This document shows positions 55,069 through 63,835 of a stretch of DNA of 64,000 nucleotides, piece after piece (position 1 is the first letter of the stretch; each line of letters opens with the position of its first letter). The stretch comes from Stappia sediminis (GTDB lineage: Bacteria > Pseudomonadota > Alphaproteobacteria > Rhizobiales > Stappiaceae). The DNA lies in the NCBI RefSeq assembly GCF_009826895.1, contig NZ_WUMV01000001.1:671413-735412 (forward strand), in the 5' to 3' direction. A program made the position numbers and the translations under genes. Below the pieces are notes generated by a model, which was not told the origin of the DNA, searched no databases, and saw only the letters and a program-made list of their open reading frames with translations.

Positions 55069-55833
55069 ATGGATCTGCCGAAGAACCACTTCAAGGCCGC
55101 GCTGAAATCGGGAAAGCATCAACTTGGGTTCTGGAACTCGATCGGCGGCAACACGGTGCCGGAGATCCTGGCCGCCTGCGGATACGATTGGGTGATGGTC
55201 GATACCGAGCATTCGCCGGTCGAGGTGGTGGATATCCTGCCGGCCCTCCAGGCCATCGCCGGATATCCGGATGTGTCTGCGGTCGTGCGCCCGGCGATCA
55301 ACGATCCCGTGCTGATCAAGCGCATCCTCGATATGGGCGCCCAGACGCTTTTGATCCCTTACGTGCAATCTGCGGAGGAGGCGAAAGCGGCGGTCAGCGC
55401 GATGCGCTATCCCCCCGCCGGCATCAGGGGTGTGGCGGGTGTCACGCGGGCAAGCCGCTTCGGCAAGGCGACGGACTACGTCAAGCGGGCATCCGAAGAG
55501 CTTTGCCTTCTCGTCCAGGTGGAGACCAAGACCGCGCTCGACCGGCTTGAGGAGATCGCCTCCGTCGACGGTGTCGACGGCGTTTTCATCGGCCCGGCGG
55601 ATTTGAGCGCAAGCCTCGGTTATCCGGGCGAGCCGAACCATCCCGACGTGATCAGGCAGATCGAAGGTGCCTACAAGCGGCTTGCCGATATCGGCGTTCC
55701 TTCCGGCGTGCTCACGTTGAATGAGGATTTCGCCCGCCGCTCCATGGAGCTTGGTACGGCTTTTACGGCAATCGGTGTGGATCTTGCCGTCGTCGTCGAC
55801 GGCGTCACCGCGCTTCGAGACAGGTTTTCGTAG
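55069..55833 (+). CDS. HpcH/HpaI-family aldolase
   Basis: 254 aa, (beta/alpha)8 barrel of the 2-keto-3-deoxy-acid/4-hydroxy-2-oxo-acid aldolase group. Blocks: QLGFWNSIGGNTVPEILAACGYDWVMVDTEHSPVE (partly quoted; Asp-Thr-Glu-His of the active site), VRPAINDPVLIKRILDMGAQTLLIPYVQSAEEA, and VDGVFIGPADLSASLGYPG. It would split a 2-oxo acid into pyruvate plus an aldehyde. Its part in quinate/shikimate breakdown is unclear, since that route usually ends in protocatechuate. Convergent with the nir-linked chelatase gene. Confidence 0.9.
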   Translation: MDLPKNHFKAALKSGKHQLGFWNSIGGNTVPEILAACGYDWVMVDTEHSPVEVVDILPALQAIAGYPDVSAVVRPAINDPVLIKRILDMGAQTLLIPYVQSAEEAKAAVSAMRYPPAGIRGVAGVTRASRFGKATDYVKRASEELCLLVQVETKTALDRLEEIASVDGVDGVFIGPADLSASLGYPGEPNHPDVIRQIEGAYKRLADIGVPSGVLTLNEDFARRSMELGTAFTAIGVDLAVVVDGVTALRDRFS

Positions 55834-55852
55834 GCGGAGGCATTTCCTCTCT

Positions 55853-56620
55853 TCAGGCCGTAAGCCTATGCCGAGCCGCACAGGCGACGGCAATTTCGCC
55901 GGCGACAAGTTCGGAAACGCCCGGCATCAGCCCGACAGGTTCCGAGAGATAGCCAGCGTGGCCTCGCGCTTTCAGCGCGTTTGCCACGTCTTCTTCCGAG
56001 TGGCCGCCGTTGGCCGCGAAATAGCGTATGAGCGAAAAATCCGCGCCGATCATTGGGAGCGCTTCCTCGAAAAACGGCGCTTCCTCCAGGAAAAGGCAGG
56101 GAATTCCCGTTTGCCCGATCTCGCGCTCGAGAGAATCCGCGAAACCTTCCGCTGCGAGCTTTGGCCGCTTTCCCATTGCCGAACCATGCGCAATCACGAT
56201 GACGGGCGGCAGTTGTGCGGATGAAAGTTCGCGGCGCATGTTGCGAGCGACAAGGCCCGGCAGGCCCGCCATCAGGCCGAGAGGAGCGAGAATGCGGGCG
56301 TCCTCCCGCCCCAGCTTCTCAAGCCGTCGCGGCAGCGCTTTGGAAACATAATAGCCGTCCGACAGGAAATGCGGATAGACGGTAACCTTCCGGTCCGCGC
56401 CAATCGATGCAACGACGGTTTCCAGCGACGGTTCGCCGTTCAGCACCGCAGCCTTGATCTCGTAGTCCGGCAGCTGCTCGCCAAGCTCGCGGGAAAATGC
56501 GAGGAATGCGTCGTTCGCGCCAGTCCGCGCTCCCGCGCCATGCGCCACGGCCAGGAGAACCGGGCGCTTGACCGCTCTAATGGCTGGTGCCTTCGGAGAA
56601 GGTGATCTTGTTCCAGACAT
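55853..56620 (-). CDS. CbiX-like sirohydrochlorin chelatase-type protein
   Basis: 255 aa from the ATG at 56620, overlapping the nirN end by 44 bases. It has the two-half layout of CbiX/SirB-type chelatases: VLLAVAHGAGARTGANDAFLAF and VTVYPHFLSDGYYVSKALPRRL in the first half, VIVIAHGSAMGKRPKLAAEGFADSL and LFLEEAPFFEEALPMI in the second. It inserts a metal, Co or Fe, into sirohydrochlorin. In the nir context, iron insertion into the siroheme precursor of heme d1 is the reasonable guess; cobalt for B12 is the alternative. Sequence similarity is moderate, so the family call is not certain. Confidence 0.7.
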   Translation of the reverse strand: MSGTRSPSPKAPAIRAVKRPVLLAVAHGAGARTGANDAFLAFSRELGEQLPDYEIKAAVLNGEPSLETVVASIGADRKVTVYPHFLSDGYYVSKALPRRLEKLGREDARILAPLGLMAGLPGLVARNMRRELSSAQLPPVIVIAHGSAMGKRPKLAAEGFADSLEREIGQTGIPCLFLEEAPFFEEALPMIGADFSLIRYFAANGGHSEEDVANALKARGHAGYLSEPVGLMPGVSELVAGEIAVACAARHRLTA

Positions 56621-58142
56621 TGTATTTCCCTGAAGGTTTCCTCATCGGCAGCCGCTTGATTTCTTCCAGCGTTTCAGCGTCGTAGACGATCACGGCACCA
56701 TCATCCTCCCATAGCGAGACGAGCGCGTGCTTGCCCTCCCGGTCGAATTCCACATGGGCGGCCGTCTTGCCGGGTTCCGGGCGAACGGTCTTGACGATCT
56801 CCAGCGTCTCCTTGTCGATGATGTGCATGACGTCCTTGTTCGGGCCGAAGAATACGTCCGTCCAGGCATAGCGCGAATTCTCGTGCGAACGCATGAAGAA
56901 ACCTGGCCCGTCCGTCTCTATTGTCTTCAATACGGACCAGTCGTCCATTGCGATCACTGAAATCTTCGCTTCTTTCAGGTGCGGTGTCGCCATGACGGGC
57001 CGTCCCCGCCACATCCAGGTAATGCCGGATCCCAGATGCGGAAAACCGGGCAAGGGAAGGCGCGCGATCTCGCGTCCGACAATGAGATTGACGACGACGC
57101 CCGTTCCTCCGTCGCGCGCGGAGCCGATGAGGTTTCGATAGCCGGGATCGAAAAAGAAATCGTCGAGCGGCTCGGAAACCTCGATCCGGCGGCGCGCGAA
57201 CAGGCCTTTTTCGACGGCCAGCGCCTCCACCATTCCCTTTTCGTGGGAGTGTACGAAGCCGGTATAGACGGGCTTCGCATTCGGATCGGTCGCGATCTCC
57301 CAGATTTCGGCGACGTCCTTCAGCGCCACGATGAAGCTGTCACGCTCCGGTGCCTGGTAGACGGCGGAAACGCGGGAGCTGTTGCCCTTGCTGTCTTCCG
57401 CCTCGAAGATTTTCTCCACGCTAAGGTCGTCGGTGGAAAGCACCACCAGCGAATGCGGCAGGTAATTGGCGACCGCCAGATGCTTGCCGTCCTTCGAGAT
57501 GGCGATATTGCGCGCGTTGATCGCGGCGCGCACCTCGCCGACCTTTTGAAGCCCATAGAGATCGTATTTCGTCACCCAGCCGTCGCGCGACATGAAGAAG
57601 ACAAAGCGCCCGTCTGGCGTGAACTTGGGCCCGCCATGGAGCGCGTAATGGGTCTTGAACCGGGTGATCGGCTCGAAGCTCTCGCCGTTCAGGATCGTGG
57701 CGTGGTGGTCGCCCGTCTCCACGACAACGAAGAGATTGTAACGGTCGGCGTCGAATACCGGTTCCGACACGGACTTGTAGTCCGCATTGAGCATCCGCGA
57801 AGCTTCGATTTCAGCCTTGCCCCAGACCGGCATTTCGCCGAGCGGCTTCATGATGAAATCGGCAAGGGCCGCGATCTCGTCTTCGCCCAGTGCGTCCGCG
57901 AAAGCTGGCATCTGCGTCTGCGCGCGCCCATTGGCGATCACGGCCTGAAGCGCTTCTTTCTTTTGCCTGCCGAGGCTTTCGGGGATCAGCGACGGGCCGA
58001 TGGCGCCAAGGCGTGCCGGCCCATGGCACTCCGCGCAATTGTCACGGTAAAGCGTCTCTGCTGAAGAAAGCTCGCCTGCGAAAGCGCTGCTGCAAACGAA
58101 AGAAAGGGCTGCGACTTCAAGAATAGCGATGAACCGCTTCAT
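56577..58142 (-). CDS. nirN: NirN, cytochrome c/d1-type protein of heme d1 synthesis
   Basis: 521 aa from the ATG at 58142 (MKRFIAILEVAALSFVCSSAFAG), after an AAAGGAG Shine-Dalgarno. Signal peptide, a short c-heme domain with CAECHGPARLGAIGPSL, then an eight-bladed d1-type propeller (VFDADRYNLFVVVETGDHHATILNG and so on). NirN dehydrogenates the propionate side chain of the d1 precursor and is related to NirS. It is called NirN and not NirS because it lies at the end of the d1 synthesis operon, after nirJ. Overlaps nirJ by 26 bases. Confidence 0.88.
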   Translation of the reverse strand: MKRFIAILEVAALSFVCSSAFAGELSSAETLYRDNCAECHGPARLGAIGPSLIPESLGRQKKEALQAVIANGRAQTQMPAFADALGEDEIAALADFIMKPLGEMPVWGKAEIEASRMLNADYKSVSEPVFDADRYNLFVVVETGDHHATILNGESFEPITRFKTHYALHGGPKFTPDGRFVFFMSRDGWVTKYDLYGLQKVGEVRAAINARNIAISKDGKHLAVANYLPHSLVVLSTDDLSVEKIFEAEDSKGNSSRVSAVYQAPERDSFIVALKDVAEIWEIATDPNAKPVYTGFVHSHEKGMVEALAVEKGLFARRRIEVSEPLDDFFFDPGYRNLIGSARDGGTGVVVNLIVGREIARLPLPGFPHLGSGITWMWRGRPVMATPHLKEAKISVIAMDDWSVLKTIETDGPGFFMRSHENSRYAWTDVFFGPNKDVMHIIDKETLEIVKTVRPEPGKTAAHVEFDREGKHALVSLWEDDGAVIVYDAETLEEIKRLPMRKPSGKYNVWNKITFSEGTSH

Positions 58143-59331
58143 GGCGCGCTCCTTTGAATGGTTTGAGTTCAACGCGGGAGCTTGCCGGTTTCGCAAGCCC
58201 GATTTCGCTGTCGCTCAAATAACAGGCAGGATCCTCGGCGAATGGGTCGCCGGTAAGCTGCAATGCGCGCACGCGCGTGTTGCCGCCGCAGATTTTCAGG
58301 AACGCGCATTCGCCGCAGCGTCCGGAAAGGGGCCGCGGGCGCATCTTCAGCTTCGCCATCACAGGGTCGGAAGTGTCCGCCCAGATCTCGCCGAAGGGCC
58401 GCTTTTTCACATTGCCCAGCGAATAATGCCACCAGAAGCTGTCCGGATGCACCTCGCCCAGATTGTCGATATTGGCGATATTGATGCCGGAGGCGTTACC
58501 ACCCCAGCGCGTCAGCACCTTTTCCAGGTGATCGGCGTTTTCAGGCACCATGGCGCGCGCCCATCTCAGCAGATAGACGCCGTCGGCATCGTTGTTGCCG
58601 GTCACGATCTCGCGGTTGCGGCCTGCCTTTACGTCCTCCAAGGCCGCCTTGAACAGCCGGTCCATCGCACGGCGGGTGATCGTGTGCGCGGCGTCCGAGC
58701 CGCGGTTCTTGTTGCCGCGCCCGGCATAGACGAGGTGGGAAAGATAGACCTTGTCGACGCCTTCTTCATCCGCAAGGGCGAGGATGTCGTCCAGATTTTG
58801 GGCATTGTCCGCCGTCATGGTGAAGCGAAGGCCCACCTTCACCCCGCGCGCCTTCAGGTAACGCACCGCCTTTAGCGAGAGATCGTAGGCGCCGACCTGT
58901 CCGCGAAACGCGTCATGCACGGCACCAATGCCGTCGAGACTGATGCCGACATAATCGTAGCCAACCGCTGCTATTCGTTCGGCCATCGGCTCATCTATAA
59001 GCGTGCCGTTCGTCGACAAGCCGACGTAGAAGCCAAGTCCCTTCGCCCGCTCCGAAACGGTGAAGATGTCGGGCCGCATCAGCGGCTCGCCGCCGGAAAG
59101 GATCAGCACGGGAACGCGCGCCGCCTTCAGGTCGTCCATCACATCGAAGACCTGGCGCGTCGACAGTTCGCCGGGAAAGTCCACATTGCCGGAGATCGAA
59201 TAACAGTGCTTGCACTTGAGGTTGCAGCGGCGGATCAGGTTCCAGATCACCACGGGTCCGGGAGGCGCGCGATGGGGGCCGAGCTGGCTCGGGTTCACCA
59301 GTTCCTTCATGTAGTGGGTCAGGCGGAACAT
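58117..59331 (-). CDS. nirJ: NirJ radical SAM heme d1 synthesis enzyme
   Basis: 404 aa from the ATG at 59331 (MFRLTHYMKEL), a start that fits NirJ of other denitrifiers; the reading from 59445 lies inside the preceding gene. The radical SAM cluster is CNLKCKHCY. A C-terminal SPASM-like Cys region holds GRCGECAFLKICGGNTRVRALQLTG and DPACYLS. NirJ removes the propionate groups of didecarboxysiroheme and adds the oxo groups. Located between nirGH and nirN and overlapping both. Confidence 0.94.
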   Translation of the reverse strand: MFRLTHYMKELVNPSQLGPHRAPPGPVVIWNLIRRCNLKCKHCYSISGNVDFPGELSTRQVFDVMDDLKAARVPVLILSGGEPLMRPDIFTVSERAKGLGFYVGLSTNGTLIDEPMAERIAAVGYDYVGISLDGIGAVHDAFRGQVGAYDLSLKAVRYLKARGVKVGLRFTMTADNAQNLDDILALADEEGVDKVYLSHLVYAGRGNKNRGSDAAHTITRRAMDRLFKAALEDVKAGRNREIVTGNNDADGVYLLRWARAMVPENADHLEKVLTRWGGNASGINIANIDNLGEVHPDSFWWHYSLGNVKKRPFGEIWADTSDPVMAKLKMRPRPLSGRCGECAFLKICGGNTRVRALQLTGDPFAEDPACYLSDSEIGLAKPASSRVELKPFKGARHEAVHRYS

Positions 59332-60407
59332 GCCTTGCCTCCTTGGGATGGCGCGATGGGGTCGGACGGCTGAAGCCGCAGCCCTGTCTTCTTGAGAATT
59401 CTGGTGGAGACCAGCCGGTCGGCGGCGCGAATGTGCTGGCCGCAAGTCTCCTTCAAAGTCGCGATCTTCTCCTCGACTTCCGCTTTTGAGCGGCCATGAA
59501 CCATGGCGAAGAGGTTGTAGGGCCAGCCGGGTAGGTGACGCGGGCGCTCGTAGCAGTGGGAGACGAAGGCGAGGGCGCCGATCCTCCCGCCGACATCCTC
59601 CAGCACATCGTCCGCAATGTCCCAGACGGTCATGGCGTTTTCGCTCCAGCCGAGCGCATAATGGTTCGGCACGGCGGCGATCCGGCGAATGGCGCCGCGC
59701 GAAAGCATGTCTCGAGTGCGCTCGATGACTGCGTCCTCGCTTTTCCCGAGGTCTTCGGCGATCCGGACGAAGGGACGGGAGACGAGGGCCAATCCAGCCT
59801 GCATCGCTTCGACCAGCCGACGCTCTTCCGCCGAAAGGGAAACATCCTCATGGTGAGCCGGCGCTGGAAGGGGCCGTGAGACAAGCCCGGTCTCCTCCGG
59901 CGGTGTGACCTTAAGCCCGATATAGAATTCATTGAGCTTCGGGAACCGCAGAACTTCCAGGCCACATTCCGCTTCGATCGCCTGTGTCGCGGCCTCGATG
60001 CGTAACGAATCGTCGCTTGAAACCACGAACCACATGTTGAGTGCGTGCTCACGGGCATAATTATGCGCGACTTCCCGGTGCGAATTGACGAGCTTTGCCA
60101 CGTCCTCGAAGCGCGGTTCAGGCACACTCATCGCACAAAGGCACACGGCGCCGCCAAGCCGCTCGGCATCGAAAAGCGGGCCGAACCGGGTGAGCAGACC
60201 GGATTCGCTCCAGTGCCGGAGTCGCGTAAGCAGACCTGTTTCGGAAAGGCCCAATTCGTCGGCAACGGTAGCGAAAGGCCGGCACTCCACCGGGATCCCG
60301 TCCTGCAAGCGGTCGAGCACGCGCCAGTCCTCGCGCGAAAGCGAAATGGCTCCGCCGCTGTGAGTATCTGCTTGGAACGACGTTCCGGTCCTGTTTGCAA
60401 GCGGCAT
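59319..60407 (-). CDS. NirG-NirH fusion, siroheme decarboxylase subunits
   Basis: 362 aa in two homologous halves of about 180 aa, each with an AsnC/Lrp-like HTH and alpha-beta domain: first half LSREDWRVLDRLQDGIPVECRPF...HNYAREHALNMWFVVSS, second half LSAEERRLVEAMQAGLALVSRPF...CYERPRHLPGWPYNLFAMVHGR. NirDLGH proteins decarboxylate siroheme to 12,18-didecarboxysiroheme. NirG and NirH are usually separate genes; here they form one chain. nirJ overlaps its end by 13 bases. Assignment of halves to G and H is inference from position. Confidence 0.85.
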   Translation of the reverse strand: MPLANRTGTSFQADTHSGGAISLSREDWRVLDRLQDGIPVECRPFATVADELGLSETGLLTRLRHWSESGLLTRFGPLFDAERLGGAVCLCAMSVPEPRFEDVAKLVNSHREVAHNYAREHALNMWFVVSSDDSLRIEAATQAIEAECGLEVLRFPKLNEFYIGLKVTPPEETGLVSRPLPAPAHHEDVSLSAEERRLVEAMQAGLALVSRPFVRIAEDLGKSEDAVIERTRDMLSRGAIRRIAAVPNHYALGWSENAMTVWDIADDVLEDVGGRIGALAFVSHCYERPRHLPGWPYNLFAMVHGRSKAEVEEKIATLKETCGQHIRAADRLVSTRILKKTGLRLQPSDPIAPSQGGKACSA

Positions 60408-60410
60408 CGG

Positions 60411-61487
60411 TCAACTCCCGGAATCGCGTTGCTTCGCGCCGAGCAGCGGCCCGCGCTGGCGAAAGCAGCGGGTGGAAAACAGCACCGTCATGTCGCGGCG
60501 GGTGAGGCCCGTCAGCCTTTTCAGGCGTTCGATCACGGGCTCGGCCTGCGCGCGCGAACGCGCATGCACCATGCAATAGAGGTTGAACGGCCAGCCGGAA
60601 GCGCGCCGCCGCCGGTAGCAGAGCGTGACGCCCGGAACATGCGAAAGGCGTTCGCCCACCGCATCCACGTCTTCATCGGCGATATCGAAAACGACCATGG
60701 CGTTTGCGCCGAAGCCAAGCGTGCGGTGTTTGACCACGACGCCGAAACGGCGGATCACGCCCGCCTGCGAAAGCCTCTCAAGGCGGGCAAGTACATCCGC
60801 CTCGCTACGTCCAGCATGCCGGCCGATCTCGTGAAACGGACGGAAGACGAGCGGCAATCCGTCCTGAAGTGCCGCTAGAACTTCGCGGTCATCAGGCTCG
60901 ATCATGCTTGCATTGGCGGGCCGCAACCGGCGTTTGACGAGGCTATCCTCCGGCCGGCCTGCGATGGAGAACCCCAGGTCGAGATGGAAGGGGCGCTCAA
61001 GCCTCAGATCGAACACGTCCTTGCCGAGGCGAGAGGAAATCCGCGCAAGGCTTGCGTCGAGCTCGGCCTCGTCGGTGGCTGTCACAACGAACCAGAGATT
61101 GACCGCATGGTCGCGTTCGTAGTTGTGGTTGACGCCGTGCTCCATGTTGATCAGTCGCACGGCCTCGTCGAGGTCCACCTTTTCGACCGACACGGCGGCA
61201 AGCGTCGAAGCGCCCACCGTATTTGGCGCCAGGATTGCACCGATGCGGGAAATCGCGTTGTTCGCCAGCAAGGTTTGGAAGCGCTCAAGAACCTCGCGTT
61301 CGCGCAAACCGAGTTCGCTAGCGATCACCTGAAACGGATGCGGCACCAGTGGGAAGTCATGCTGCCAGCGGTCAAGAAGCGCCAGATCGATCGCTTTGGA
61401 TTCCTGCTGCGTTTCCTGATCGAGCCCTGTCGGCATGCGCCGTCTCGGGCCGCGCGTCTGGTTGTGTACGTTCGCCTGTTCGAGCAT
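60411..61487 (-). CDS. NirD-NirL fusion, siroheme decarboxylase subunits
   Basis: 358 aa, again two AsnC/Lrp-like halves: LALLDRWQHDFPLVPHPFQVIASELGLRE...HNYERDHAVNLWFVVTA, then REVLAALQDGLPLVFRPFHEIGRHAGRSE...CYRRRRASGWPFNLYCMVHAR. This is the NirD/NirL pair of siroheme decarboxylase joined in one chain, as in a few other denitrifiers. A later start at MPTGLDQ (17 codons in) is possible. It begins 3 bases after nirF ends and 3 bases before the NirGH gene. Together with it the operon encodes four decarboxylase modules. Confidence 0.87.
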   Translation of the reverse strand: MLEQANVHNQTRGPRRRMPTGLDQETQQESKAIDLALLDRWQHDFPLVPHPFQVIASELGLREREVLERFQTLLANNAISRIGAILAPNTVGASTLAAVSVEKVDLDEAVRLINMEHGVNHNYERDHAVNLWFVVTATDEAELDASLARISSRLGKDVFDLRLERPFHLDLGFSIAGRPEDSLVKRRLRPANASMIEPDDREVLAALQDGLPLVFRPFHEIGRHAGRSEADVLARLERLSQAGVIRRFGVVVKHRTLGFGANAMVVFDIADEDVDAVGERLSHVPGVTLCYRRRRASGWPFNLYCMVHARSRAQAEPVIERLKRLTGLTRRDMTVLFSTRCFRQRGPLLGAKQRDSGS

Positions 61488-61490
61488 GGC

Positions 61491-62672
61491 TTAAAGCCCC
61501 GTCTTGTGCGCGCGGACGGTGAAAAAGATGCCGCTCGGTTTTTCCGCCGGAAGGCTCGAGATTTTTTCGAGCTTTGCGGTGTCCCACACCTGCAACTCGT
61601 TTTCGTCGCGCACGCTCATCCACACTTCGTGGCCGCGCGGGGCAAACTCCATGTGAAGTACGCCGGGGCCGGGCTCGAGCGTTGCGACGACCTTGCGGCT
61701 CGGCGTGTCGATTACCTGCACGAAGCGGTTGTCGGGCGGAGCGAAATTCACGAAAACCTGTCGCCCGTCCGGGCGGCTCATGGCAAACACCGGCTGACCA
61801 AGCAGCGGTATACGGCCCACTTCTTCGAAACTGCGGTCGTCGACGATCAGCACTCCGTGGCGGCCTATCGCCGGCAGATAGAAAGTTTCGGAAGCTTTCG
61901 CCCAGCCTTCCAGATGCGGCATCTTGTAGACGGGAAGCGGCGCTTCGCCGCGCCCGTATCCGGCGAGGATTTTTCGCGCTTTCAGCGGATTTTCCCAAAG
62001 GTCGACATGGGCAAGCCCGTCCTCGCCGAAGAGGCCGGCGATATAGTGCCGCCCGTCCGCCGTCACCAGCGCGTCATAGGGGTTGGCGCCGATCTCCTCG
62101 ATCTTCGTGACGACAGGGGCCGGACCTTTCGAGAAATCGGCGATCCAGGTTTCACCGGCCTCCCAGGTCGAGAAGACGAAGCGCCGGCCAGGCACGTCGA
62201 CAAGGCCGATGGTCTTGGATCCGGTCTCCATATCGGCGACAAGTTCCAGCGTCTCGGCGTCGAAGACCTTCACGCCGCCGGGCTCGTAGTTGGACACGGC
62301 GACGAGCGTGCCGTCGTCGGAGATCGCCCCGCCGATGGCGTTGCCGGATTGTACCTTCCGCGCGACGACTTCAGCCGTCAGGATGTCGAGCTTCGTCAGC
62401 CCGCCGTCGCGGCCGAAGACATAGGCGAAGCGCTCGTCGCGCGAGAACACGGCCGAGGCGTGGCTGATGTCGCCGAAGCCTTCGACGCGGGCGATGCGCT
62501 CGTGTTTCGTCGTGTCGACGATCAGCACGGAGCCTGTCGCGCGCTCGATGACAATGCCGAGGTCGCCGGTTCCGCGAAGCTGCGGCGCGCCCGTGGTGAA
62601 GGCAGGTGTCGCGGCAAGCGGCAGCGTGCTGGCTCCGATCATTGCGGAGGTGAGGAACGAACGGCGGTTCAT
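61491..62672 (-). CDS. nirF: NirF, periplasmic heme d1 synthesis protein
   Basis: 393 aa from the ATG at 62672 (MNRRSFLTSAMIGASTLPLAA), which overlaps the nirC stop by 4 bases. The leader has an RR-containing pattern with a hydrophobic core and Ala-rich end, suggesting Tat or Sec export. The mature part is a d1-type beta-propeller (VLIVDTTKHERIARVEGFGDI, VFDAETLELVADMETGSK, YAFVSTW-like FVFSTWEAGETWIADFSKG). It binds the d1 precursor and helps in late steps. Related to the d1 domain of NirN/NirS. Confidence 0.92.
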   Translation of the reverse strand: MNRRSFLTSAMIGASTLPLAATPAFTTGAPQLRGTGDLGIVIERATGSVLIVDTTKHERIARVEGFGDISHASAVFSRDERFAYVFGRDGGLTKLDILTAEVVARKVQSGNAIGGAISDDGTLVAVSNYEPGGVKVFDAETLELVADMETGSKTIGLVDVPGRRFVFSTWEAGETWIADFSKGPAPVVTKIEEIGANPYDALVTADGRHYIAGLFGEDGLAHVDLWENPLKARKILAGYGRGEAPLPVYKMPHLEGWAKASETFYLPAIGRHGVLIVDDRSFEEVGRIPLLGQPVFAMSRPDGRQVFVNFAPPDNRFVQVIDTPSRKVVATLEPGPGVLHMEFAPRGHEVWMSVRDENELQVWDTAKLEKISSLPAEKPSGIFFTVRAHKTGL

Positions 62673-62995
62673 TCTGCGATCCTCCCGTCCTTGAGTGCTT
62701 CGGCGATCCATTCGGCCTCGTCCTTGTCAATGACGCCTTCCCAGCCCGGCATCGCGGTCGTCGGCACGCCGTAGAGGATCACCTCCGTCAGCGTTTTCTT
62801 GTCGTAATGGGCGATATCTTCGGGCAAGAGGGGCGAGCCGAGCCCGCCCTTAAGCGTCAACCCGTGGCAGGAGCCGCAGTCCTGGCGAACGAACTCCGAC
62901 AGGCGGGCGACATCGTCGGTACCGATATCGCCGGCATGGGCGGCAGCGGCGAGCAGGGTCGCGATCACGGCGGATGTGGCGAGGCGGCTAGGCAT
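62669..62995 (-). CDS. nirC: NirC cytochrome c
   Basis: 108 aa from the ATG at 62995 (MPSRLATSAVIATLLAAAAHA), with a signal peptide and one heme site CGSCHGLTLKGGLGSPLLP, and a distal Met in TTAMPGWEGVI. NirC is a small periplasmic cytochrome that gives electrons to NirS and takes part in heme d1 maturation. It starts 8 bases before the nirE stop. The reading from 63055 lies in nirE. Confidence 0.92.
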   Translation of the reverse strand: MPSRLATSAVIATLLAAAAHAGDIGTDDVARLSEFVRQDCGSCHGLTLKGGLGSPLLPEDIAHYDKKTLTEVILYGVPTTAMPGWEGVIDKDEAEWIAEALKDGRIAE

Positions 62996-63773
62996 TTGCG
63001 GCCTCCAGGCGCGGCGATTGGATATCGCGGATTTCGAGCCCCAGGCTCGCAGCAAGCCCGACCACCCTGCCGATCACGAAGGTCACCGGGCTCCTGAAGC
63101 CCGCACCGCGGGCCCGCTCTTCGATGTCGTCGAGACGGGCGATCAGCCGGCGTTCTTCCACACGCGTGGCTTTTTCGACCGCGAGGACCGGCGTTGAAGC
63201 GGGCAAGCCGCGTTCCATCAAACGCGCGGTTATTTCACCCAGGTTCGAAAGGCCCATGTACAGCACAAGGGTCGTGTCCGGGTCGGCAAGGCTCTTCCAG
63301 TCGAGGTCCAGCGGCTCGCCTTCCTTGCAGTGCCCGGTGACATAACGCACGCCGTGCGCAAGGCCCCGGTGGGTGAGAGGAATGCGGGTTGCGGCGGAAA
63401 GGCCCTGCGCCGCCGTGATGCCGGGCACGACGTCGAAGTCGATACCGGCCTCGACAAGTCGGATCGCCTCTTCGCCACCGCGCCCGAAGATGTAGGGATC
63501 GCCGCCTTTCAGGCGCACGACGGTCGAGTGTTCGCCGGCAAGCTCGACGAGAATTTCGTTGATGCGCTCTTGCGGAACAGGGTGACGGCGGGGCTCCTTG
63601 CCGACGCACACCATCAGTGCGCTATTCGGCGCTAGCGCCAGAATATCGGGCGAAACCAGCCGGTCGTAGACGACCGCATCGGCCTTGGAAAGATAGCGGA
63701 TCGCGCGTGCGGTCATGAGATCGGGGTCGCCTGGACCCGCGCCGATGAGATAGACCTTGCCACAGCCGGACAT
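62988..63773 (-). CDS. nirE: NirE uroporphyrinogen-III C-methyltransferase
   Basis: 261 aa from the ATG at 63773 (MSGCGKVYLIGAGPGDPD); earlier frames (63809) are non-coding-like. SUMT blocks: GPGDPDLMTARAIRYLSKADAVVYDRLVS, VRLKGGDPYIFGRGGEEA, VVPGITAAQGLSAATRIPLTHRGLA, and VLYMGLSNLGEITARLMERGLPASTPVLAVEKAT (quoted in part). It makes precorrin-2 for heme d1. First gene of the nir biosynthesis operon; an NnrR/FNR-type box lies 63 bases upstream. A cobA/cysG role is possible, but the operon favours nirE. Confidence 0.93.
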   Translation of the reverse strand: MSGCGKVYLIGAGPGDPDLMTARAIRYLSKADAVVYDRLVSPDILALAPNSALMVCVGKEPRRHPVPQERINEILVELAGEHSTVVRLKGGDPYIFGRGGEEAIRLVEAGIDFDVVPGITAAQGLSAATRIPLTHRGLAHGVRYVTGHCKEGEPLDLDWKSLADPDTTLVLYMGLSNLGEITARLMERGLPASTPVLAVEKATRVEERRLIARLDDIEERARGAGFRSPVTFVIGRVVGLAASLGLEIRDIQSPRLEAANA

Positions 63774-63835
63774 TGTGCGCTTCTCCGCTGATTTCCTTTG
63801 TGAAATCACCTTCTCGCGCGGACGGTTCTTCCTCC

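Noticed and set aside
56577..58142. Reading the d1-type cytochrome as nirS
   Set aside because: It lies at the end of the d1 synthesis operon after nirJ and next to a chelatase gene, the place of nirN. Alignment of the catalytic d1-pocket histidines would be decisive, which I cannot run.
62988..63773. Calling nirE a cobA or cysG gene
   Set aside because: The methyltransferase chemistry is the same, but it is the first gene of an operon made only of heme d1 genes, under a denitrification-type box, and it lacks the CysG dehydrogenase/chelatase part.
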